From the NCBI GenBank assembly GCA_964472565.1, contig CAYYNB010000183.1, positions 1 to 11,647 on the forward strand: a stretch of 11,647 nucleotides of DNA. The letters run 5' to 3'. Both the position numbers and the translations under genes were made by a program. Within the stretch, counting starts at the first letter, position 1; each line of letters starts with the position of its first letter. The notes beneath the pieces are model-generated. The model was given only the letters and a program-made list of their open reading frames with translations, had not been told where the DNA came from and did not search any database. Below are positions 6,322 through 11,647 of this stretch, piece by piece. Source of the stretch: DATAMF01 sp964472565. GTDB taxonomy: Bacteria; Chloroflexota; Anaerolineae; Aggregatilineales; Aggregatilineaceae.

Positions 6322-8145
6322 ATGAGAATGATTAAACACAAACCCAAAGTAACACGCGGTGAGCGTGAAGAAACCAGCCTCAACTGGCGGCGGCTCCTGG
6401 TGTTGGTGGTGGTGGTGATGGGGCTATGCGGGGCGCTGGTCTGGTGGGTCTACCCGTATCTGGTGGACCCGGAACCCGTTGTGGAAGTGCGGCCCTATGG
6501 ATGGCCGTCACCCTCGGCGGGACCGGTGACGATTCTTCCCTTTGCGTCGGCTACTCCAGCGATTGCTCCGGCGGCGAGCGCTGCGCCGACCACCACTTCA
6601 CCCGGATCGGTGATGGTGGCGATCAACACCGAGAATGCGGTGTTTGTGACGCAGGTGGGGGAGATGAGCGGGCCGGGCGATGTGAGCAGCGTGGCGTTTA
6701 AGGCTGATGTGCTGGCCTCGGGCAGCCGTGATGGGACGATTCACCTGTGGGCGGTGGCGACAGGAGCCGAAGTCCGGCAGGTTCACAGCGCCAGCAACCG
6801 GGTAGACAGTGTGGCTTTCAGCGCGGATGGGCAGATGCTGGCGGCGGTAGGCCAGGATAACGTGGTCCGGCTGTGGGATCAGAATCTGAACGAACTGGAC
6901 ACACTGGAAGGGCCAAGCGGCGCGGTGCGGAGTGTCGCCTTCAGCGCACAAGGGGATCTGCTGGCGGCGGGTAGTGATGATACGAATGTTTACCTGTGGA
7001 ATGTGGCGACAAAGGAACTGGTGGCGACGCTGCAAGGACACCGTGATTATGTAACGAGCGTCGCGTTTACGTGGGATGGGACCGTGCTGGCGTCGGGGAG
7101 CGCGGATGACACCGTACGGCTGTGGAAAGTGCCGAGCGGTACGGCGTTGGGGGTGCTGCAACATGCCTCGAATGTGGGTAGTGTGGCATTTGATCCTGAC
7201 GGCGAAAAGCTGGCGGCTACGAGCGGCGATCTGATGGTTTATGTATGGGACTGGCGCAGCGGCGCGGAACTGTTCAGGCTGCAAGGGCATACGGAAAATG
7301 TTAACAGTGTGGCCTTTAGCCCGGACGGATCGCTGATTGCATCGGGATCGGGCGGGATACAGGATAATACGGTGCGGTTCTGGGATGCTGAGAACGGGCG
7401 TAATGTGTGGGTGGTGAACGTGGATGCCCCGGTGAACAGCATCGCGTTCAGCCCTAACGGGCGACTGGTGGCGGTGGGTGGGCCGAATAACCTGGGATTG
7501 TGGGGGGTGACAGGTGAACAAACTCCGGCTGCGGCGGTGCCGACCTCGCCATCCGGGGCGGGCGTGCCGACGAGCACCCCTGCGGCTCCCATCAGCGCGG
7601 TGCCAACCGCTGCCGTAAGCGATGATACGGCCTGTGTGGTCACGGCGATTCAGGATGAGATTAATCTGCGCGAGGGGCCGGGCGTGGCTTACGATGTGCT
7701 GGCGCGACTGCCACTCGGCGGGCGGTATGAATCGGATGGATGGGCGCAGGACGGGGAAGGGTATACGTGGTGGCGGCTGAAGTCGGGCGGTTGGGTGCGC
7801 GCGGATACGGTTAATTTTCCGGCGATATGTCTCGAACTGTCGCCCGTATCAACCCTGCTGGAAGAAGCGATACCCCCAACCCACACGGCGGCGACTCCGG
7901 CGGATGGCTGTGTGCTGACCGTGCGGCTGGACGAGGCGAATGTGCGCACCGGGCCGGGGGCGGCCTATGATGCGGCGGGAAGTCTTGCGCTGGGGGAGAC
8001 GGTTCAGGCGGATGGGTATGCACAGGATGGGGAAGGGTATACATGGTGGCGGCTGACTTCCGGATCGTGGGCGCGCGGCGATGTGTTTGATACCAGCTTA
8101 CTGACGGATGCGTGTTATATGCTGCCGTGGGTGGAGCCATCATGA
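6322..8145 (+). CDS. Membrane-anchored extracytoplasmic WD40 repeat protein with two SH3b domains
   Basis: A 607-residue protein. A basic N-terminus (KHKPKVTRGER, WRR) precedes one membrane helix (24-47), which predicts N-inside topology with the rest outside. Residues 50-100 are a proline/alanine/threonine-rich stalk. Residues 117-396 hold seven WD40 repeats with the recurring V.SVAFS.DG..LA.GS.D..VRLW pattern, enough for one closed propeller. A second low-complexity linker (397-436) leads to two SH3b domains, 438-496 and 530-588, each with the N(L/V)R.GPG.AYD motif typical of bacterial SH3 domains. Each SH3b module is bracketed by two cysteines (438/503 and 530/598), consistent with disulfides outside the cell. 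SH3b domains often bind cell wall or surface ligands, and WD40 propellers are protein scaffolds. A surface recognition or adhesion role is inferred; no enzymatic domain is seen. The start is the ATG at 6322 (GGGGAA upstream); an ATG at 6328 is also possible. Confidence 0.88.
   Translation: MRMIKHKPKVTRGEREETSLNWRRLLVLVVVVMGLCGALVWWVYPYLVDPEPVVEVRPYGWPSPSAGPVTILPFASATPAIAPAASAAPTTTSPGSVMVAINTENAVFVTQVGEMSGPGDVSSVAFKADVLASGSRDGTIHLWAVATGAEVRQVHSASNRVDSVAFSADGQMLAAVGQDNVVRLWDQNLNELDTLEGPSGAVRSVAFSAQGDLLAAGSDDTNVYLWNVATKELVATLQGHRDYVTSVAFTWDGTVLASGSADDTVRLWKVPSGTALGVLQHASNVGSVAFDPDGEKLAATSGDLMVYVWDWRSGAELFRLQGHTENVNSVAFSPDGSLIASGSGGIQDNTVRFWDAENGRNVWVVNVDAPVNSIAFSPNGRLVAVGGPNNLGLWGVTGEQTPAAAVPTSPSGAGVPTSTPAAPISAVPTAAVSDDTACVVTAIQDEINLREGPGVAYDVLARLPLGGRYESDGWAQDGEGYTWWRLKSGGWVRADTVNFPAICLELSPVSTLLEEAIPPTHTAATPADGCVLTVRLDEANVRTGPGAAYDAAGSLALGETVQADGYAQDGEGYTWWRLTSGSWARGDVFDTSLLTDACYMLPWVEPS
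7735..8055 (+). repeat. Internal duplication of the SH3b module
   Basis: Positions 7735-7779 and 8011-8055 encode DGWAQDGEGYTWWRL and DGYAQDGEGYTWWRL. They are identical at 14 of 15 residues and 39 of 45 bases. The similarity weakens outside this core, which marks an in-gene duplication of the SH3b domain. Confidence 0.8.
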
Positions 8146-8212
8146 GGATGTTTGCCCCGCCCCCGCGCGGGCTAAACATTACCCAGAAGTCGGGGTAGAG
8201 CGAAAAATTAAC

Positions 8213-8237
8213 GGGGCGATTCGTGAATCGCCCCTAC
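8213..8237. repeat. Palindromic dispersed repeat (core GATTCGTGAATC)
   Basis: GGGGCGATTC (8213-8222) and GAATCGCCCC (8225-8234) form a perfect 10-pair stem with a 2-base loop, followed by TACGAAC. The right flank GCCCCTACGAAC is identical to 2851-2862. It lies in the 177-base gap between the WD40 gene and the oxidoreductase, where no other gene is seen. Confidence 0.8.
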
Positions 8238-8244
8238 GAACCTC

Positions 8245-8282
8245 ACCCCTTGCCCCCTCGCCAACCGAGTTGGAAGACGGTA
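8245..8282. repeat. Second intergenic repeat element, copy A
   Basis: The segment starts ACCCCTT, contains a CCAAC-CGA-GTTGG hairpin and ends GGAAGACGGTA (8272-8282). The same start and the same 11-base end occur at 10971-10977 and 10988-10998 around a different centre. It directly precedes the leader of the oxidoreductase operon. Confidence 0.45.
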
Positions 8283-8322
8283 TCGACGGGCACACATTAT
8301 TAAAGAACGGAGAGAGGGTCTG

Positions 8323-9321
8323 ATGAAAAAAGTTCGATGGGGCGTGTTGAGCACGTCACGCCATGCCGCGACTTCGGTGATCCCCGCGATTCAGGAGTCG
8401 GCGCGCGGCGAAGTCTATGCGGTTGCCAGCCGGGACATCACACGGGCGCAGGCCTACGCGGACGAGAATCGTATTCCGGTGGCGCATGGTGATTATCACG
8501 CGCTGCTGCATGATCCAAACGTGGATGTGGTGTATATTCCGCTGCCGAACAGCCTGCACATGGAATGGGCGCTTGAGGCGGCAGAGGCGGGAAAACATGT
8601 GCTGTGTGAAAAACCGATTGCCTTAAACGCGGCAGAAGCCCAGACGATGGTTACGGCGTTCAAGAACAAAGGGCTGAAACTGGCGGAGGCGTTCCAGTGG
8701 CGATTTCATGAGCAAGGGCTGACGCTGCGCCAGATGGTGCGGGAAGGTGTTATTGGTGACTTGCGGCTGATTGATGCCGGATTCAGCTTTACGCTGAACC
8801 GCTCGAATGATGTGCGGTGGGTGCCGGAACTGGGCGGCGGGTCGCTGTATGACGTGGGCTGTTACCCGGTGGCCTTCGCGCGGTTTATCACGGAACGGGA
8901 GCCAATTTCGGTGACGGCGCAGATGCATATGGGCGAAACGGGCGTGGATGATCGCGGAGTGGCAACGCTAATGTTCCCGGATGGCGTGCTGGCGCATATT
9001 AACTGGGGTTTCACGCTGCCACTGCGACGGTATTATGAGGTGACAGGGACAAAAGGCGCGCTGCGTGTCAACCGGACTTATAACCCCAAAGGCGAATTTA
9101 CGCCTGAGATTACCCGGCTGGATCAGGATATGGATGTAACCGGCGTGATTTCGCTGCCAGCGAATAATGCCTATGTGCAAATGGCGAATGAATACAACAG
9201 TGCGGTTCTGGAACAGCGCGATTTGATGTATCCGGCGGAAGATGCGATGGCGCAGATGCGCGTATTGGATGCGCTGTATGAAGCGGCGCGAACAGGGCAA
9301 CGAGTGGACGTGGCACCGTGA
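8323..9321 (+). CDS. Gfo/Idh/MocA family NAD(P)-dependent oxidoreductase
   Basis: A 332-residue sugar or sugar-derivative dehydrogenase of the glucose-fructose oxidoreductase superfamily. The N-terminal Rossmann half starts with VRWGVLSTSRHAATSVIPAI (4-23). The glycine-rich loop has the GVLST form seen in the dihydrodiol/xylose dehydrogenase branch rather than GxGxxG. CEKPIALNAAEA (95-106) contains the conserved catalytic lysine K97. GGGSLYDVGCYPVAFAR (171-187) provides D177 and Y181, spaced as in glucose-fructose oxidoreductase. The C-terminal half is the usual open sheet domain. No signal peptide is seen, so it is cytoplasmic. The substrate cannot be named. AGAGAGGG lies just before the ATG at 8323. 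The stop overlaps the murD start by 4 bases (GTGA), so the two are translationally coupled; a link with cell-wall sugar metabolism is possible but not shown. Confidence 0.92.
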   Translation: MKKVRWGVLSTSRHAATSVIPAIQESARGEVYAVASRDITRAQAYADENRIPVAHGDYHALLHDPNVDVVYIPLPNSLHMEWALEAAEAGKHVLCEKPIALNAAEAQTMVTAFKNKGLKLAEAFQWRFHEQGLTLRQMVREGVIGDLRLIDAGFSFTLNRSNDVRWVPELGGGSLYDVGCYPVAFARFITEREPISVTAQMHMGETGVDDRGVATLMFPDGVLAHINWGFTLPLRRYYEVTGTKGALRVNRTYNPKGEFTPEITRLDQDMDVTGVISLPANNAYVQMANEYNSAVLEQRDLMYPAEDAMAQMRVLDALYEAARTGQRVDVAP

Positions 9322-10721
9322 CGGATGATTATCTTTCTCAGCAGCATGTGGTTGTTTTGGGGTTCGCGCGGCAAGGTAAGGCGTTGGGACGATGGCTCCC
9401 TACGTTGGGCGCGCAGGTGACTATTTCGGACAGCAGGTCCGCCGAAAAACTGGCGGCAGACGCGGCAGAATTTGAGGGAACATCTGTCAAGCTGGCGTTG
9501 GGCGGGCATCCGCTTGAACTGCTGGATGACTGTGATGTGCTGTGTATCAGTGGGGGGGTGCCGCCGACCCTGCCGATTATTCAGGAGGCCTTCCGGCGGG
9601 GGATACGCGTTACGAATGATGCCCAACTGTTTCTAGAACGGTGTCCTGCGCCCGTGCTGGGAATTACGGGGAGCGCGGGGAAAACCACCACGACCTCACT
9701 GGTCGGGGCGATGGGCGAGGCATCGGGGCGAAAAACGTATGTCGGCGGGAATATTGGTGAGGTGCTGCTGGATGTGCTCGACCAGATCACGCCGGATGAT
9801 GTGGTGGTGATGGAGCTGAGCAGTTTTCAGTTGGAACTGATGACCATTAGCCCTCAGGTCGCAGCGGTGTTAAATGTGACGCCGAATCACCTGGATCGTC
9901 ACGGGACGATGGAGGCTTACGGCGCGGCGAAAGCAAATATTTATCTGCACCAGCAGCCGCAGGATGTGGCGGTGTTTGGGTTGGATGATCCCAACGCGCG
10001 GCAGATGAGCCAGTATGCGCCGGGGCGCGCGGCGTATTTTTCTAAACAAGAAACGCTGAAATCGGGCGCGTACCTGGATGGGGATCAACTGGTGGTGGCG
10101 GGTGATTGTGCGCCGGGGGGGCGGATGGCGAAGGTCTGCTCACGGCAATTGATCCGGCTGCGGGGGGAACATAACGTCCTGAATACGCTGGCGGCGTGCG
10201 CGGTGGCCGGGGCGGGGGGAATTTCGCCGGAAGCGATGCGGCAAGCGATTGAATCCTTTACCGGGGTGGAACACCGTCAAGAACTGGTGGCAACGATTAA
10301 GGGCGTCACGTGGGTTAATAACAGTATCGCTACCGCACCGGAACGCGTTGTGGCGACGATTAACAGTTATCACGAGCCGCTGGTGCTGCTGGTGGGTGGA
10401 CGGGACAAAAAACTACCCTGGGATGAAATGGCGGATCTCGCTGTGCAGCAGAGCCGCGCTGTCATTGGATTTGGGGAATTTGGACCGCAGGCGGTGGATA
10501 TTATGCGGCAGGCGGCGGAACGAAATCCAGACGCGCGAATTGAGCAGATCGAAGCGGTGGTCGGGCTGGAACAAGCGGTGATCCGGGCGTACGAGATCGC
10601 GCAGCCGGGGGATGTGGTACTGCTGAGTCCGGGCGGCACGTCGTATGATGCGTATGTGGATTTCGCGGCGCGCGGGCAGCATTTCCGCGATCTGGTGGGT
10701 CAATTGAAGGAGCAGGGATGA
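9318..10721 (+). CDS. murD: MurD-type UDP-N-acetylmuramoyl-L-alanine--glutamate ligase, divergent motifs
   Basis: A cytoplasmic Mur ligase that adds glutamate to UDP-MurNAc-L-Ala using ATP. The 467 residues are close to the family length. The N-terminal nucleotide-binding domain begins VVVLGFARQGKALGRWL. The ATP loop is GITGSAGKTTTT (115-126). ELSSFQLE (166-173), NVTPNHLDRHG (186-196) and the lysine usually carbamylated, K205 in AAKANIY, are present. EHRQE (318-322) and LLVGGRDKKLPW (357-368) mark the C-terminal domain. Two motifs differ from E. coli MurD: the NDSKATN segment reads NNSIATAPE (334-342), losing Asp and Lys, and the SPACAS-type segment reads SPGGTSYDAY (437-446). The second may affect glutamate recognition. 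The start is a GTG at 9318 overlapping the oxidoreductase stop. The gene is outside the rsmH cluster and on the opposite strand. An L-glutamate-adding MurD2-like role is an alternative. Confidence 0.9.
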   Translation: MTDDYLSQQHVVVLGFARQGKALGRWLPTLGAQVTISDSRSAEKLAADAAEFEGTSVKLALGGHPLELLDDCDVLCISGGVPPTLPIIQEAFRRGIRVTNDAQLFLERCPAPVLGITGSAGKTTTTSLVGAMGEASGRKTYVGGNIGEVLLDVLDQITPDDVVVMELSSFQLELMTISPQVAAVLNVTPNHLDRHGTMEAYGAAKANIYLHQQPQDVAVFGLDDPNARQMSQYAPGRAAYFSKQETLKSGAYLDGDQLVVAGDCAPGGRMAKVCSRQLIRLRGEHNVLNTLAACAVAGAGGISPEAMRQAIESFTGVEHRQELVATIKGVTWVNNSIATAPERVVATINSYHEPLVLLVGGRDKKLPWDEMADLAVQQSRAVIGFGEFGPQAVDIMRQAAERNPDARIEQIEAVVGLEQAVIRAYEIAQPGDVVLLSPGGTSYDAYVDFAARGQHFRDLVGQLKEQG

Positions 10722-10909
10722 AAAATCAGCGGCCTGATAAACGTCCGGAGTCAGAAGCGCGCGTGGTGATCACCGTGATGCTGGTGATTACGTTTATTCT
10801 GGCGGTGGTGGTGGCGACCACGAACGCGATTGATCCCAGCGTGAAGTCGATTATTCTGATCGGGTGGATCGGGGTGATGCTGGGGATTTTGCGACAGTAC
10901 CGACTGTAA
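10718..10909 (+). CDS. Small two-helix membrane protein of unknown function
   Basis: I do not recognise this 63-residue protein. A basic N-terminal tail (KNQRPDKRPESEAR) is followed by two hydrophobic helices, about 16-36 and 43-58, separated by NAIDPSVKS; the end is RQYRL. Both termini are predicted to be cytoplasmic. The ATG overlaps the murD stop (ATGA), and AAGGAG lies 6 bases upstream. Translational coupling to murD makes a real gene likely despite its size. It could anchor or regulate a cell-wall enzyme, but nothing in the sequence shows that. Confidence 0.75.
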   Translation: MKNQRPDKRPESEARVVITVMLVITFILAVVVATTNAIDPSVKSIILIGWIGVMLGILRQYRL

Positions 10910-10926
10910 AACCCCTATCCTCCCGG

Positions 10927-10956
10927 CCTCCTTTCCCCGCGCGCGGAGAAAGGAGG
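10927..10956. repeat. Long intergenic palindrome after the murD operon
   Basis: CCTCCTTTC-C-CCGCG (10927-10941) pairs with CGCGG-A-GAAAGGAGG (10942-10956): 14 of 15 pairs and no unpaired loop. It begins 18 bases after the stop of the 63-residue gene. The sequence after it is GGGCAAAACAACC, not a T-tract, so a dispersed repeat is more likely than a classical terminator. Confidence 0.75.
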
Positions 10957-10970
10957 GGCAAAACAACCCT

Positions 10971-10998
10971 ACCCCTTCCCGCCAGCAGGAAGACGGTA
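10971..10998. repeat. Second intergenic repeat element, copy B
   Basis: ACCCCTT (10971-10977) and GGAAGACGGTA (10988-10998) match the ends of the element at 8245-8282, with a shorter, different centre (CCCGCCAGCA). Both copies lie between an upstream palindrome and a downstream gene on the plus strand. Confidence 0.45.
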
Positions 10999-11061
10999 GT
11001 TACAAGGAGCCGTTGATCTGCGCTTCAAAAGATGTGGGTCATGATTAGCCGCACGCGGAGG

Positions 11062-11105
11062 AGGGGGAATACTGCCGAGTGAGTTCCCCCTTTATATTTT
11101 ATTTT
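11062..11105 (+). terminator. Probable Rho-independent terminator
   Basis: AGGGGGAA (11062-11069) pairs with TTCCCCCT (11084-11091); an inner ACT/AGT stem can extend it. A T-rich run, TTATATTTTATTTT, follows. It would end transcription coming from the oxidoreductase-murD operon, about 150 bases after its last gene. The T-rich tail (TATATT, 11093-11098) could also act as a -10 for the next gene. Confidence 0.55.
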
Positions 11106-11123
11106 GTGCATGGAGGAGTAAAA

Positions 11124-11647
11124 ATGGAATGGTATAACGAGCCGCCGGAGTGGACGACGGCGGGTGATGTGATCACGGTGAAGGCCGGAGCACATACGGA
11201 TTTTTGGCGCAAGACGCATGACGGCGGGATACGTGATACCGGGAATTTTTACTGGCAGCCGGTCAGTGGGAATTTTGTGGCCGAAGTGAAGATCACCGGG
11301 GAGTATGCAACGCTGTATGACCAGGCTGGGCTGATGGTGCGTCTGGATGAAAAGACGTGGATGAAGTGTGGAATTGAATTTTTCCAGGACGTGCAGCACG
11401 TCAGTGTGGTGGTGACGCGCGAGTTTTCGGATTGGTCGGTGATCCGGCTGGCGCAGAATCCGGAGTCGATCTGGATGCGGGTGGTGCGGACGGATTTTAC
11501 GCTGGAAGTGTACTATTCGCTCAACGGCAGCGATTATACGATGCTGCGGCAGGCGTATTTGTCGCCCCAGGCGGATTTGCAGGTGGGAGTGATGGTAGCG
11601 GCTCCGATAGGTGATGGATTCAAAGCCAAGCTGGAAGGGTTTCACGT
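11124..11647 (+). CDS. DUF1349 family protein (C-terminus cut by the window edge)
   Basis: 174 complete codons are visible without a stop, and the frame runs off the right edge. The sequence matches the DUF1349 (concanavalin-A-like, YoaC/regulation-of-enolase type) family: HTDFWRKTHDGG, then TGNFYWQPVSGNF, DQAGLMVRLDEKTWMKCGIEF, SVVVTREFSDWSV, WMRVVRTDFTLEVYYSLNGSDYTMLRQAYL and VGVMVAAP. Members are usually about 180-200 residues, so only a short end is missing. They are jelly-roll proteins of uncertain role, sometimes thought to bind carbohydrate. No signal peptide or membrane helix is seen. The start at ATG 11124 is supported by GGAGGAG at 11112-11118. A terminator-like hairpin separates it from the murD operon, so it is probably its own unit. 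It is GC-rich like its neighbours, with no sign of recent transfer. Confidence 0.82.
   Translation, partial: MEWYNEPPEWTTAGDVITVKAGAHTDFWRKTHDGGIRDTGNFYWQPVSGNFVAEVKITGEYATLYDQAGLMVRLDEKTWMKCGIEFFQDVQHVSVVVTREFSDWSVIRLAQNPESIWMRVVRTDFTLEVYYSLNGSDYTMLRQAYLSPQADLQVGVMVAAPIGDGFKAKLEGFH

Noticed and set aside
6598..7521. A 307-codon open frame on the minus strand opposite the WD40 repeats
   Set aside because: Its repeated look only mirrors the WD40 repeats on the other strand; no ribosome binding site or known motif.
10927..10956. The palindrome after the murD operon as an intrinsic terminator
   Set aside because: No T-tract follows and the arms leave no loop; the hairpin at 11062-11105 with its T-rich tail fits better.

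Overview
The window looks like a piece of a moderately GC-rich bacterial chromosome, most likely from Chloroflexota (Anaerolineae-like). This is inferred from gene content: TIR domains joined to SUMF1/FGE-type domains, a membrane-anchored WD40 protein carrying SH3b domains, intergenic palindromes ending in CCCCTAC, and a small FtsL-like protein directly after rsmH. No rRNA or other taxonomic marker was available to confirm it. The left end is a run of almost pure G, so it is probably a contig end.

Layout. (1) Positions 1-1409, minus strand: rsmH (16S rRNA m4C1402 methyltransferase), then an FtsL-like division protein that runs off the left edge. This is the head of a division/cell-wall cluster, but mraZ is not in its usual place. 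(2) Positions 1539-6126: a membrane-anchored TIR protein with an extracytoplasmic FGE-like domain (plus), uvrC (plus), and a second membrane-anchored TIR protein (minus) that meets uvrC tail to tail with one base between the stop codons. (3) Positions 6322-8145, plus: a large surface protein made of one membrane anchor, a seven-repeat WD40 region and two SH3b domains. (4) Positions 8323-10909, plus: a three-gene operon of a Gfo/Idh/MocA oxidoreductase, a divergent MurD-like ligase and a 63-residue two-helix membrane protein. Both junctions are 4-base stop/start overlaps. (5) Positions 11124-end, plus: a DUF1349 protein cut by the right edge.

Working together. rsmH, the FtsL-like gene and murD belong to ribosome maturation, division and peptidoglycan precursor synthesis. 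uvrC is nucleotide-excision repair. The accessory layer is the two TIR proteins and the WD40-SH3b protein. All three are predicted membrane proteins, and two of them place a likely recognition module outside the cell. Positive-inside charge puts the TIR domain of the first protein in the cytoplasm and its catalytically dead FGE fold outside, a plan resembling a Toll-like receptor. A joint signalling or defence role is a hypothesis from architecture and proximity only.

The intergenic gaps hold several palindromic repeats with a shared outer sequence and different cores. No tRNA, rRNA, CRISPR array, transposase or integrase was seen.
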